Positions 42,480 through 53,958 of a stretch of 64,000 nucleotides of DNA are shown here, piece by piece (position 1 is the stretch's first letter; the number at the start of each line of letters is the position of its first letter). This DNA is from Trichobilharzia szidati. Its lineage: Eukaryota; Platyhelminthes; Trematoda; Strigeidida; Schistosomatidae. The position numbers and the translations under genes are program-made. The notes beneath the pieces are model-generated. The model saw nothing but the letters and a program-made list of their open reading frames with translations, searched no databases and had not been told where the DNA came from. The stretch is taken from contig OX235273.1 in the NCBI GenBank assembly GCA_944472155.2, forward strand, positions 81,028,793 to 81,092,792, in the 5' to 3' direction.

Positions 42480-42770
42480 TTGTGAACCAACATTAGTTGG
42501 AGAATCATTGAAGAGGTGTTTCGTCCTAGGTATGGACTCTTCAAGAGATTGTTCAAAGGATCTAACATTCACAAGCCATTGAATTCTGACCCACTGGCTG
42601 AATAACCAGCTAGCTGGCTTCGTAACCTGAACGTCCTAGGTTTGATCCGTGGTAGGATCATGGGTGCGCATGACTAAGACGAAACAACTGTTAAGTGCCT
42701 CCCTAATTTTCAATGGTTCTCTAACCGATGTTAGTTCATGAGAAAATCCATCCCCACCTCACACCTACTA
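42480..42770. repeat. SINE-B inverted dimer, old
   Basis: Minus piece to about 42,560 (AACCAACATTAGTTGGAGA, GTGTTTCGTCCTAGG), then plus piece with TGACCCACTGGCTGAATAAC, CGTCCTAGGTTTGATCCG and GACGAAACAACTGTTAAG. Head-to-head arrangement again, but strongly diverged and without a recognisable duplication. Confidence 0.55.
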
Positions 42771-43344
42771 AATCCATAATCTGCAGTTCATCAACTTTTC
42801 TAGACTTTTTCATCTGTATACTCCAAATGCATAAATTGTGATGTAATAAAGGATGAATACAGATGATAAACTAAAACAAAGAATATTATACTGTTTTTAA
42901 AACGTTGCTATGTCAACATATGGAAAAGATGGGAATTAGTGTCAACGTAGCATAGCAATGTTTAACTGGCTAGAATGTTTAACCGCAGGTTAACAACAGT
43001 TTACGGGACAAGCACTTATCAGTGAAAAATCTGTTCAATAAATGAGAAGAGTTGAAAAGACAACAGGTCAGTCAAGCGCATTGTTTTCGTAAGGTCATGG
43101 AAAATCACATTAAGGGTCAAATATTATTGTCAGTAGCTATATATGGATAAGAAAGGAAACTGACAAATTGGTTAAATAATCTAACATAATCTACAAAATT
43201 AAGTGATGAATAGAGTTCGGAAATGTTTACTAGTTAAACACAGAACTTGAGCGAAAACCACACACACATACACACACATAAATTTGTGCACAACACTTTT
43301 AATATAAATAATAATAATTGAAGGTAAAAAAGAGAATTAACAAG

Positions 43345-44344
43345 TCACATTACACTCTTAATTGTTCTGGACTGGATTATGCGTCATACTGTTGGAGGAG
43401 GGGGGGGGAGGAATCAAGAATATTCTGGACGACCGATAAGAAGACTCTAGATGATCTGGATTTCGCGTGTGGATGATATATGTCTAATGTCACACAAACT
43501 CGAAGACTTACAGGCAGGCGAAAACCAACAAACTGGCTGAAGAAGCTAGCAGGTAGCGAAGACAGGAATGCAGGTGAACATAGAGAAGACGGAGGTGATG
43601 AAGATAACCAACCACCACAAACAGCAACAACAACCAGAACCAATCACCATCAATAGGAAAGATTTAACATAGGTTGCCTTCTTCACTTATACAGCCAGGA
43701 AGCATCGTTTCAACTATAGGCCAGTGGAACGGATGAGGATATCAAACCCAGTCAGAATCCGGAAGGCAAGATACGCACGCCTTCATTAACTTGAAACCAG
43801 TTTGGAAATCTTCCGCTGTCACTCAGAATAAGGAACAAGATTCGCATTTCCAACACCAATATGTAGTCGGTGCTTCCATACGGGTCAGAAACTTGCACTG
43901 CGTGTGAGTCACGAAAAGGATCTCCAACAGGATACTACAGACTTTCATTAACAGCTGCCCGCTTCTCTGGCTGGCTCCATACTGAAGATCAAATGTCAGG
44001 CCAGAAAGAATAAGCAACAAGAAACTCTGCAGTAGAACAAACCAACAGGCAAGAAGCGATCGCTCAACAAATATGTAGGAGAAAGTGGAGATGGACTGAT
44101 CGGGCGTACATTCAGGAGGCCGTCGAATGACATCGCACGCCAGGCCATCGCTCGAATAGGATCCAAATGGGTCGTCAGTGGGAGGGTGACATGGAGGAGA
44201 TCATGTGGCGAAGAGGAGCAGAAGATGAGAGATTATGGTCAATCGTGGACCCAGCTGAAGAGGATGGCAGAAAATAGAAGAAAGTGGAGATGTTTTGTTG
44301 AAGCCCTATTTTTCACTCAGAACGCAAGGGAATAATAATAATTA
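43345..44344 (+). pseudogene. RTE-clade copy, RT to 3' end, degenerate
   Basis: It begins at the LIVxDWIM motif (CTTAATTGTTCTGGACTGG), then LDDLDFA with the same 4-nt step before GATGAT (43,457-43,476) as in the full-length copy, a CAA-rich ITING region, and the C-terminal block ending GAAGCCCTATTTTTCACTC, GCAAGGGAATAATAATAATT. Many frameshifts. Confidence 0.78.
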
Positions 44345-44499
44345 AACTCTACAAATATTTTAATCCTCTTATTGATGACGGTTAGCGAAGAAATCCACTG
44401 TGAAATTAATCAAATCCCATAAACCAAACATTCAAAAAATCCGAATGATGCTTACCAATAACTGCCTACCCGAAAATTACTTATGAATTAATTAATTAA

Positions 44500-44735
44500 T
44501 TTATTATTTTGTTCCTCAGCGCTTCAACCTTCAGCTCTGAATTTTCAATAGCGATGGTGTCATTCTTCTTTTCTACTGGGTCAGGTTGCTAGCCTCACGT
44601 CCAAGCTTCCCTCTTTGCCAGGCTTACCATCAGCTAAGCGAGGTTTAGGAATGCTTTGAAGGAGGCTCGAAACGCGGGACCACTTGAGGTATAGTTGGCA
44701 AGTATTCTACCACTGCATCACCAACTCGGCTACCA
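44500..44735 (-). repeat. SINE-A, diverged full copy
   Basis: Minus-strand terminal block (GCGCTTCAACCTTCAGCTC), uninterrupted body containing GGTGTCATTCTTC (the pre-insertion version of the site hit at 39,918), GGTTGCTAGCCTCACGTCC, and a degraded tRNA head (GGCTCGAAACGCGGGACC). Confidence 0.65.
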
Positions 44736-44744
44736 GAAGAATTT

Positions 44745-45010
44745 CCTTCAATTCTGGTGAGAAGCCATGGTCGACGGGGTCAGTCAAACAGAGTGTAACA
44801 ATAAATACTCACAGATGACACTTGTTGACAGTGGTAATGTATTGCGAAATGATAGAGGTTAAAATTCAATGAAGAGTAACATGGTCTACTCGTAACCTGA
44901 AAGTCCTCGATTCGGTCCCTGACAGTGCGTACTAATGAAGGATCCTAAACTAAAAAGAAAAACAACTGTCCAGTGTTATTGTAATTAACTTCAGTTCGTT
45001 AAGAAACCTA
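44745..45010 (+). repeat. SINE-B, old copy
   Basis: TTCTGGTGAGAAGCCATGG, GGTCTACTCGTAACCTG, AAAGTCCTCGATTCGGTCCC and AACAACTGTCCAGTG are recognisable in order. The ribozyme core is mostly lost (CTAATGAAGGATCC). Confidence 0.5.
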
Positions 45011-45206
45011 CCTTGAAAACATTTAACCATCGAACATAGTTTTAATTCCACATAATAATTTTCAACTTAAATATACCTTTTAGGCGATTTCTTCGTCAAA
45101 AGCTGTACAATCCTATTTATATATGTAAATTGATATAATTATCATAATAATTAGATAATAATAATTATAGTTATTCGCCTTTAGTCTCCTTCGTTATTAT
45201 GTGGAA

Positions 45207-45830
45207 TTAAACTAATAACCATATGTATATAACTCTGAAAGCTGTGTTGACATCGATATGATGTCCAGTACTGACCAAGTATGACAGGAAGGAGCTTTTT
45301 ATGCATTTGATTTCCCCCCCCCTGCTGAACCAAGCTGGAAAAAAATGTTCTCGACCCCGTAGACGAACCTGCCTAATCGTGTGCCCTATATAACTTGAAC
45401 CACAGGAACAGTTGAAATGGTATATGCATGAGGAAGAGCTAAGGTTAGGTAAGACATCTTTGAGTTGCTGGGTGAACATTGGATGGCTACTGAAGGACAG
45501 ATACAGTTTTCTTTATCGCCCTGGTTAAACATTGCGATAGAATCCCCGCAGGAGTACCTCCCTTGAATTGGAGACGTAAAAACATAGGCTTTTTCTCCAC
45601 CGTTGCCAGTTCATGTTTACGACTATTGTAACCTATGTTGGCTTTAATGAACTTCTCTGGATATCCGTTCTCGCTTAGAATGTTTCGGATGACCTGGAAT
45701 TCTTTCTCTACACAGTCTTCGGAACAAATGGACCTCGCTGTAAACGCTAAGCACCTGATCAGATTACGTTTGTATTTCATCGGTACGAAGCTAAGGAAGT
45801 GTGTATACTGAGCTTTCTAAATATGGTTCT
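45207..45830 (-). pseudogene. Penelope-like element, GIY-YIG half
   Basis: Minus-strand frames 45,487-45,780 (MKYKRNLIRCLAFTARSICS, GYPEKFIKANIGYN, FLRLQFKGGTPAGIL) and 45,207-45,479 (CIYHFNCSCGSSYIGHTIRQ, LRGREHFFPAWFS, GHHIDVNTAFRVIY). The GIY-YIG core YIG and the R/E residues are kept. A frameshift near 45,482 separates the two frames, and the C-terminal ~50 residues are missing. It is the same lineage as the 9.6-kb copy. Confidence 0.82.
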
Positions 45831-45889
45831 TTATATGTATATAAATGCGATTGTACAGAGCTTCAGGATGAAGTCGCTGAAAGGATATC

Positions 45890-46185
45890 TTTAAAGATTT
45901 TATCATGAACTGACATCGGTTAGCGGAACAATATAATAAATATAACTAATCAGGATAATTTGAAATGAGAGAATAGGGAGTCAATGTGTGTTTTCTGATC
46001 TGTTCAGCCTAAAAAGAAAAGTCTAGAAAAGCTCAGGAATTAACTCTTGACAAGACTGCATAATAATTGTCTAGTACTGTCTCAAATTTTCCAACAGTTC
46101 TCTAACCAATGTCAGTGCATGATGAAATCCTGAAACCAATCAAATCCCTGAAAACCAACCAACACTTGGATACCTTAAAGTTGAA
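45890..46185. repeat. SINE-B inverted relics
   Basis: Minus scrap at 45,893-45,935 (TTTATCATGAACTGACATCGG) and plus scrap at 46,035-46,185 (GTCTAGTACTGTC, TTTTCCAACAGTTCTCTAAC, GATGAAATCCTG). The tRNA head is gone. Confidence 0.5.
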
Positions 46186-46300
46186 TATAATTCTCAATCC
46201 TTACTTTTCCATTTTTCAAATATTTAGATAATTATGGAACTATGCAAGTAGATAGGCGCACTTTAATTTGAATTACATATTTAAATCAAAACAAGATTTT

Positions 46301-46339
46301 GAGCGAACAATTGTTTTCGATAACTTCTTCTTCAGGCTC
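46301..46339 (-). ncRNA. Minimal hammerhead ribozyme of the PLE
   Basis: On the minus strand: GAGC (46,339-46,336), CTGAAGA (46,335-46,329), a weak 10-nt stem II segment, GAAA, the self-complementary ACAATTGT as stem III, TTC with cleavage after C46305, and GCTC (46,304-46,301) closing stem I with four perfect pairs next to the core. One base (A) separates CUGAAGA from the stem II pair. It lies about 470 nt downstream of the PLE stop codon on the same strand. Confidence 0.65.
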
Positions 46340-46809
46340 TACAGTTATAAATCCATGAACAATAGAGTACATATAGCCAACAAAGGCAAATGTTGAGATG
46401 ATAGTCCATTAGTTAACAAAGTCAATCAAGTGTGTATAGAGTGTATAGTCACAAAACATGTGATGAAGTGTGAATGAACAGTTGGGTGATATAGTGCTGT
46501 TTTATAGTCAACAGAATACAGGTGTCATTGGGGTGAGAGAAATGCGATAACCACAAATACATACAAATACACATTAACAAAAGGGACATTGAATGTGAGG
46601 GCTGACCGATAATGTCTAATGATAAAATAAAGAAGCTAAATTGTAAATTGAAATAAGATGTTACAGAGTTGGTAGGCTTAGTATAAAATGACAAAGGTTG
46701 ACAAAAAATTAATGGTAACGATGAGGTGAAATAAACTGGGTGGAGGAGTGGATAATAAAGACATGATATCACAAAGTGATAATAATGGTAGTAATAATAA
46801 TACGGAAAA

Positions 46810-48243
46810 TTATGATCCTGGTGACCATATAGTGGGCCAGGGTAGAAAGAGAGAGTGAATAAGTTTTTTCTGTACACATAAGTCTCGTCTTTCTCTATTA
46901 ACCTCTAAAGCCTCAGCTATGGACAGGAGGCGTAATCCTGTGCCTTTGGGGAGATTGTTCGGTACTCGATACACAACTGTAAACGACTCATCTACTTTGA
47001 TTCTGTGTTCGCTATCCACTAGATGGGATAGAATTGCACTATTTAATGGTTTGGTTGCTCTTTTCCCAAGCCAAACAGGAATATGTTCACGAGTGCGTAA
47101 AGATAAATTCCTTTGGGTACGACCTATATAACTAGCTCCACAGGAGCGGTTGAATTTATATACACACATTGATGTCGTCATTTTGGGTAATCTATCTTTA
47201 ATGCACAGTGTCAGTATCGGTTTGGTTGAGAAAGTGACATGCAGTTTTGCGGTACTGAAAGTTCTTTCAATTGATCTTGTTAACCTACGGTTTAATATGT
47301 CGCTGGATATATCACCTTTGAATTGTAAATTTAAGTAGAGCTTTTTCTTACTTACTGTGTCTCGCTTAATTTTGTGTGTAGTTTCACAGATATACTTCTT
47401 TACAAAGTTGGTAGGATAGTCGTTTTGTAGCAAGGCGTTCGTAAGATTTCTTATTTCATCTTCAATGCAGTCGTCGGTACATATGCGTCTAATTCTATGG
47501 CTGAGACAACGAATTAGGTTGCGCTTATATTGTATAGGTATGAAGCTATGGAAGTGGGTGTATTGTCCATTCCACGTCGCTTTCCTATAGATGTTTCTCT
47601 TTAAGGTACCGTCTGTTCCTTTTGTAAGAAGAACATTCAGAAATGGAATACTACCTTGGAGTTCCTCTTCACAAGTGAATTTAATAGCTGGGTGTACCTT
47701 ATTGAAGACTTGAAGCAGGTATTGTCTATCCAGATTATTGTTGCAAATGATAAAGGTATTGTCAACATATCGACAATAATAATTGAGTTTGTTTAGTATC
47801 TCTTTTAAAGGACCATTTTCCAATTTAGATAGAAATATGTCAGCTAATAAGGAACCAAGGGAAGAACCCATTTGGAGGTAATACTCCTTATCAAATATAA
47901 ACTGAACGTTCATGGTGCATTTTAGTAGTAATTCTTTCAATTTTCTTGGTGTGATCCCAATTTCTATTTTCTTATCTACGAGTTGCTCGCATATGTAGTC
48001 GACAGTTTCTACAAGGGGGACGTTGGTAAATAATGATGTTACGTCCAACGATAACATAGTTTTGTCTGCCAGGTTCATATCTTTAATGTTTTCAACAAAG
48101 TCAAAGACATCTTTTACACTATATTTAACCAACTGGCGATGTAGTGGTTCTAACAGATTTACTAACCATTTGGCAGGTAAATGGAAGTTAATAAAACTAT
48201 CAATGTGAAGATAATTCTTTTTCCTTCTTAGATTACTTATCAA
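46810..48243 (-). pseudogene. PLE reverse transcriptase plus GIY-YIG endonuclease
   Basis: 477-residue open frame. RT: motif A LSLDVTSLFTNVPL (D67), then LLLKCTMNVQFIF, MGSSLGSLLADIFLSKLE (residues 125-142; the Pro usual after MGS is Ser), and YCRYVDNTF (residues 156-164), where the second catalytic Asp is Asn162. Thumb and linker: FLNVLLTKGTDGTL, QYKRNLIRCLSHRIRRIC, LNLQFKGDISSDIL. Endonuclease: VYKF (361-364), SYIG (371-374), LRTREH (382-387). It ends LPWPTIWSPGS. The start is arbitrary: similarity to PLE RTs begins only near AKWLVNLLEPL. The long open frame implies recent activity, but the D to N change should abolish polymerisation. Confidence 0.88.
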
Positions 48244-48689
48244 TGAGCCTTTTTTCGATATTCCCTTATAAACAGGATAGTCACTTTTGCAGTCTTTAGA
48301 TCACATATTTGACAGTATTATCAGAAGTAAGCTCATGAAATTATTTCAGACACCTTTTCTACACATTTTTCCTCTAATTTTAATTTCAGTATTAATAATG
48401 TTATTCAAAAGTCATGGGATTGTAGACAGACACAAAGTGATTTCAATACAATCAACTTGACTGTCCGTCTACAGACTGTGTGTTTACTTAGTGAAGACAA
48501 AAAAAAGAAAAGAAAGGAAATTTAAAACCACTTGAAATTCGTAAAACAAAAATTTGTTTCATTATTCCGGAAAGGTTGTTTATTAAGTAGTGTGCTTCGT
48601 TAGAGTGATAAAGCTTTGAATGAGAAAAAGGAAGAGACTTCCCTCCATCAAGTGAATATTCACAGAAGAACAAAGACCTAACAACTGGC

Positions 48690-49095
48690 CCTATTCAGGT
48701 AGGTAGTAGTTACCTGGGTTCTAGTGGGAAGTCATGACCAGTGGCGTACAGCAGGTTGGGTGTGAGGATAAATACTTGCCACTATTAATGACACTGGCTA
48801 ATGGTCGTGCCAAATTATGAACTGGCAGAAGTTGGAATTAATGCACTGGCCATTGGATCGGGTCCCAGTGGCTTAATGGTCTACTAGCCCGCTGACCTTG
48901 TAACCAGAAGTTCCTGGATCCGAACCTTTTGTGTTTGGTGCGTACTGATGAGGATCCAGTCCCAAAATAGGCTGACGGAATAGCTATCCATTACTCCTTG
49001 AATGTTTTCCAATGATTCTCACACCGATGTCATCTCAAGATGAAATCCTGTAACCAGTCAATCAAATCCCTGCAAACCAATACTTGAATACCTTT
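48690..49095 (+). repeat. SINE-B, third variety
   Basis: Full unit: CCCTATTCAGGTAGG and TTACCTGGGTTCTAGTGG at the 5' side, head GGGTCCCAGTGGCTTAATGG, ribozyme region with GATCCAGTCCC and GGCTGACGGAAT, 3' part GAAATCCTG and CCTGCAAACCAATACTTGAA. The GAAA is mutated to GGAA. Confidence 0.7.
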
Positions 49096-49240
49096 GAACA
49101 CTGTTTATTCAAGAAGCTTGTTGTTTGTAAAAACACTTTGAAACCAGCTGAGATTGTTGTGTTTTTTTCTCAAGAACAGTAATTAAAGTTCATTCTAAAT
49201 TATTTAAATTAATCCCAGCTTGTTAAGAAAATCAAAACAA

Positions 49241-49283
49241 GACTTTTCTGAATGTTTCGCTGTGTAAGCCACAGCTTCTTCAG
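49241..49283 (-). ncRNA. PLE-type hammerhead-like motif
   Basis: On the minus strand CTGAAGA (49,283-49,277) and one extra A precede GCTGTG-GCTTA-CACAGC, a perfect six-pair stem II, then GAAA, C...G pairing and GTC (49,243-49,241). It is followed by TTGTTTTGATTT, the same sequence that follows the 46,301 ribozyme. Stem I next to the core is poor. Confidence 0.5.
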
Positions 49284-49789
49284 CAGATTTCAATTAAAGT
49301 TGACAAGAAATATGATTAATTGTGCATATTTTAAGCTCAGACTTTTATTTTCTAGCCTCATACTGTACTGAATAGGGGAATAAATTCCAAATGAAATCTC
49401 AGAGGATTTATGAAAGAGTGTTGTGTAACTACTGATCCTTCTTTTTGATCCGTTTCTTGGTTACTTTATAAAGCGATAGTTGTAGTTGATAATAAACAGA
49501 TCGTGATGTGTTACTAGGTGACGATTAAGTTGATAGGGTCCTAAGTTCCATTATCATTCTAATCTACACCCTCTACTTTTCTGTTACACTCTTTTATCTA
49601 CAAATTGAACTGATAAGCACAAAATTAAACTTTATTTTGAATATTAAAAATAAAGGAAATTATAATGAATATTAGTAGTCAGGCCTTCTGAATTCCAACA
49701 GTAACTGAGAAAATACAATTATGGTTGGTTTTCATGACCAGGAGAATTACAGAAATGGTCAGATCAGTGGAAACAATTTAGTATGCACA

Positions 49790-50680
49790 TGCCAGGTTTT
49801 CGCGGATGATTTATGTTTGATGTCACACAAAATCGAAGACTTACAAGCGAAAACCGACAAACTGTTCGAAGAAGCAGCAAAGACAGGACTCCAGATTAAC
49901 ATAGACAAGACGGAGGTTATGAAAATAACCAACAAACAACAACGACAGCAGCAGCAGCAACATCCAACGCCAATCACCATCAATGGGAGGGATTTGAAAG
50001 AGGTTACTTCATTCACTTCACTTATCTAGGGAGTATTGTCTCAACTACAGGCACATGGAACGGATGAGGATGTCATGTCGAGAATCAGGAAGGCGAGAAA
50101 CACATTCATCAACCTCAAACCAATCTGGAAATCTTCCACTGTCACTCAGCCTGCATCAACAACAAAATGATTCGGATTTTCAATACAAACGTCAAGTCAG
50201 TCAGTTATTCTATACGGATGGATCAGAAACTTGACGGCGGGTCACAAAGAATGAGTATTTCCAACAGCCTGTTGCAGACCGTTATCAACAACAACTGTCT
50301 TCGTCGCTCTATACTGAAGATCAGATGGCCGTAACGAATCACCAACAACAAGAAACTATGGGAACAGACAAAATAAGAATCAATCGCCCAACAAATATGC
50401 AGGAGAAAGTGGAGATGGATTGGACACTCGCTGAGGAGGCCGTTGGGTGACGTCGCGCATCAGGCCAGTGCTCGAGTGGAGCCCGAAAGGGAAGCGGCGA
50501 GTAGTGGGACGTCAGTGCAAGAGTGACATGGAGGAGATCGTGTGAAGAGGAGTTGAAACAGTATGGACTATTATGGAGGCAGGTGAAAAGTACAGCAGAA
50601 GAGAGAATCAAGTGGAGACGTGCAGTTGAAGCCCTATGTTCCACTAGGAACCCAAGGGAACGATAATAATAATAATACCA
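49790..50680 (+). pseudogene. RTE-clade copy with intact catalytic box (subfamily 1)
   Basis: Starts just before the catalytic box: QVFADDLCLMSHKIEDLQAK is in frame and undamaged (frame 49,721-50,029), continuing TGLQINIDKTEVMKITN and the PITINGRDLKEVTSF motif. Later parts are frameshifted, but the C-terminal blocks and the tail (CCCAAGGGAACGATAATAAT) are present. Confidence 0.85.
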
Positions 50681-50744
50681 GGTTTTATAATCACCCTCTG
50701 AATGAGTGTTTTGTCGAAATGAAAGTATGTAAACATTATTATTA

Positions 50745-51215
50745 CTATTGATTTTTAATAATATTGTTCCGTTGGGTTCCGAGTAGAACATATGGCTTCA
50801 ACAACGCATCTCCACCTTCTTCTGTTTTCTGAGGTCCTCTTTAGCTAGGGGCCCATGTTTGCCCATAAACTCTCATCTCCTCCTCTTCACACTACCTCCT
50901 CGATATCACCCTTGGACACAGGCGCATTCGGGTTCCACTTGAGTGACAGCTTGACGCGCGATGCCATTCCTTAGAGTATGTATGCCCAATCTATCTCCAC
51001 TTTCTTGCACATATTTGTTGAGCAATAGATTGTTTGTTGGTTGGTTCGTCCGTAGAGTTCCTTGTTGCTAATTCTTTCTGGATGGCTATTTGATCTTCAG
51101 TATGAAGCCAGAGAAGGCAGCTGTTGACGAAAGTCCGTAACTTGTTTGAAATCCTTTTCCTTTACACGCAGTGCAAGTTCCTGACCCATATAGAAGAACT
51201 AACTGACTTAACATT
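50745..51215 (-). pseudogene. RTE-clade relic, C-terminal third
   Basis: Minus strand, tail and block TTGTTCCGTTGGGTTCCGAG at the left, then CATCTCCTCCTCTTCAC, GGAGTATG-type sequence and GAAGAACTAACTGACTTAAC at the right edge. No frame survives. It lies tail to tail with the preceding plus-strand copy, 65 bp apart. Confidence 0.75.
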
Positions 51216-51571
51216 ATTATTTACAAAGTACTAAAGCCTTAACCAGACATTATGTCTAACTGTCACGCTTAGATTAACTTCTTAAGTGGATTAAGATTAA
51301 CATTTGACCCTAAAAAGTTTTTGTCAGTGGCCTACAGTTGATTAACTGAGATTTATTTTTGAAAGGTATACTGTTCCGTATTTATCCTCGTTATTACTGA
51401 CATGCATATAAACCAAATCAGCTAGAGGTGGTGATTGTTTTAAGTGAGTCTAACTACTCTAAATCAAGTTATTAATTGGTCTTTTAAGTGTCTTGCTCCT
51501 ACATCTGAAAAATTGGCAGGTGAACGCTTGGATATACTCATTTGATTTTCCTTATCATTCTTCAGTAAAAT

Positions 51572-51909
51572 TGTAACAACAGAAGACAAGGACCAGGCAA
51601 CAGATCGTTTATTAAGGAAATCAACGCATATTTATATATTTCCATGTACATTATTATAATTTAGTTAAGCAAACAAACACAGTCTTCTGATTGGTTGTTT
51701 CTCACTTAAAGTTAATCTTTCATCTCTTAGTGACTGTTTCTTGAATGTCAGATCCTCTATATGTTAACTGCATCCGCCTACGCAAAGTCTGCTGTGGTCG
51801 GTTTTGAATCAGTCTTTGTTCATAGTTTCTCACGACAAATCTTGAGAACGTAAGCATTGACGTAAATTATACTGTCTACCAATTTGGCTAGTAGACAGCT
51901 CTCACCACA
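51572..51909 (-). repeat. Solo LTR-like repeat F, copy 2
   Basis: Plus-strand termini TGTAACAACAG...CTCACCACA, thus TG...CA, with AAAT on both sides (51,568-51,571 and 51,910-51,913), consistent with the short duplications of Ty3/gypsy integrases. It shares blocks with 18,709-18,912 in the opposite orientation but is about 130 bp longer. No internal retroelement sequence accompanies it, so it is probably a solo LTR. Confidence 0.65.
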
Positions 51910-51994
51910 AAATGACTCCCTGGAATTCTTGAAGCATTGAGTAAATTCAGAGTTATTTTTTTTTAATTATTTGGTACTATACTTTAGGAATTGA

Positions 51995-52050
51995 TATGAT
52001 TATGAACAATAAATTGTGTGCAAAACGTCATCCAATAAGATGAAAGAAAT
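51995..52050 (+). repeat. Repeat D fragment
   Basis: GATATGATTATGAACAATAAATTGTG then CAAAACGTCATCC, a short plus-strand copy of repeat D. Confidence 0.5.
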
Positions 52051-52417
52051 TGGACAGATTACAGACTTTATCTGTACTCTTTACTAAAAAAAAACCACAT
52101 TTATTTCATGATATAAGATCATACTGTTGTATTTTATTGATGGTGGCCATTAGTAGAATCTATGATATGTGTTTCGTCGGATCCGTGACTCCTCAACCAA
52201 ACACCACCGGGTTGACTTCACTGCCTCATCACTGAAACATCTACACCAGGAACCGATATGCCAATGGACACTGACAAATTTCTATTTAGTAAAAGCAGCC
52301 AACGGGAAATACAAAAGTGTAAAAGTTAAAAACTTCATCATTTACACTGAAGTAATCAAACTAACTGGTGAATAACTCACTCATCGGTTTTATACTACCT
52401 GTGTTTTGCCTCTTTTT

Positions 52418-52641
52418 TTCTTCCTTCAAGTTCCCAGTGGAACATAGGGCTTAAAGCTACAGGCTTGAAGTTTCGGTAGCAGTGTTTATTTTATGTTTAC
52501 AGGATGGGGTTGCTAGCCTCATGCCCAACCTTTCCTCTTTACCAGTTTTTATTACTGGCTTAGACAGTGCGTCGGCCGGGGATCGAACCCCGGACTATGT
52601 GCATGGTCGGTGAGCGTCCTAACCGCTGTGCAACCGACGCA
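52418..52641 (-). mobile_element. SINE-A, full copy
   Basis: Terminal block GTTCCCAGTGGAACATAGGG, body GGATGGGGTTGCTAGCCTCA and CCCAACCTTTCCTC, tRNA-like head with GATCGAACCCCGG (B box) and CCTAACCGCTGTGC (A box), minus strand. It is among the better preserved copies. Confidence 0.82.
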
Positions 52642-52978
52642 TATTCCCACAGTGATACACCCATTGACTGGGTATTGGTTTTCAGGAGAACCAAACACAC
52701 CCATCCCTGCCTCCTGCGAGACGAGACCGGCCAGCAGGATCATCCTGTAGCGCAACCACTCGATAGCCCTCTCCCTCGGTAGACCAGTTTTGCCTATGAA
52801 ATCAATAAAGTAGATAATCCTTAACATCCAAATCCACAGAACATATTTTATTCGATCCCAGACTAGTTTGTTGACTGTGTGTCTTTTCAAAGAATGATGT
52901 CAGCATTTGTATCTGAAAACTAAGAAATTCTATACAACAAGCTATTGTGTTAAAATATATTTACTAATGATGCACTAT

Positions 52979-53051
52979 GCGTTGGTGGCACAGCGGTTAG
53001 GACTCTCACCGACCATGCATATAGTCCGGGGTTCGATCCCTGGCCGACACT
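52979..53051 (+). repeat. SINE-A tRNA-like head only
   Basis: GCGTTGGTGGCACAGCGG to CCTGGCCGACACT, a 73-nt tRNA-sized segment with good A and B boxes but no SINE-A body after it. The anticodon arm is the self-complementary GACCATGCATATAGTC, so it is not a normal tRNA gene. It could be a truncated SINE or a relative of its tRNA ancestor. Confidence 0.6.
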
Positions 53052-53336
53052 CACCTGATATCAATGGTCAGTCTGCAAAACTTTGGCTACCGATATCAAA
53101 TGCTGGAAATTGCATACTTGTACCAAAACTACGGTGTGGAATCAAGCCGTAATCACAACAACAAAAAATCTTTAACCCGAAATGATTATCACAAAAGAGT
53201 GACTCATGCCTGAATACCGGAAATTAGATTCCCAGTAACATTAAAAAAACTAGACAAATACTAAGAAATATAATTGTGTTTGCCTACTCTGAAGAGACAA
53301 AAAAGTTTTCATATATTTATTGCAACCATCCCTACC

Positions 53337-53922
53337 AGTCCCATTATGGGTAAAATTTGTTTTGATAAAGTCTCACATTGTTATACAGTAATATTTACTG
53401 ATGACGTTTCGAGCACAATTTACTGCTCATAATCATATCAAGGTTGTAATTAGGGTTAGGATTACCGTTAGGGTTAGTGGTTATTCTAGGGTTAGGGTCA
53501 GGATTCAGGATTCGGTTTAGAGTTGATGTCATTTATTTTAATTTGGTTTCTTGTCCATTTTTTCCTGGTAAGTATTTGTCGATCCTACAACTAGAAACCG
53601 TAGTAATTCAACCGAGGGTTTTTTGGGAAGACTGTGCAATAGCATAAGAGAGACAAACAATTCACAAAAACAGCTCGTCTTTAGTCACCTCGGTGAATGC
53701 ATGTACAGTAAGTAGTCTAACTTAGCAACTGATACTCCTCATTATAACTGGAACGTATTTTTAAGTCATGTCAGAGAAAAATACCCTGTTTAATGTGTTT
53801 TCATGCATTTCCTTGTATAAATACGTCAGTTTTTGTGCAAAAGTCACTTATTTTTATGAATGGTCAACTGAAGGTCACTAGAGCGTTCGCATCTCTTGGG
53901 ACGCTGTTGTTGAACTTTGCCG

Positions 53923-53958
<36 letters not shown>

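Larger units (their letters stand above)
46301..48300 (-). mobile_element. Penelope-like element with RT, GIY-YIG and 3' hammerhead
   Basis: The best preserved PLE of the window: the coding region 48,243-46,810 on the minus strand plus about 500 nt of 3' sequence ending in a hammerhead at 46,301-46,339. The N-terminal third of the protein is absent or degraded beyond about 48,300. A second hammerhead-like end of the same lineage occurs upstream at 49,241-49,283, consistent with the terminal repeats that flank PLEs. Confidence 0.8.

Noticed and set aside
52979..53051. tRNA gene candidate (cloverleaf-sized, A and B boxes)
   Set aside because: The anticodon arm is self-complementary with a short loop and the same segment heads the SINE-A family, so it is a SINE-derived tRNA-like sequence rather than a functional tRNA.
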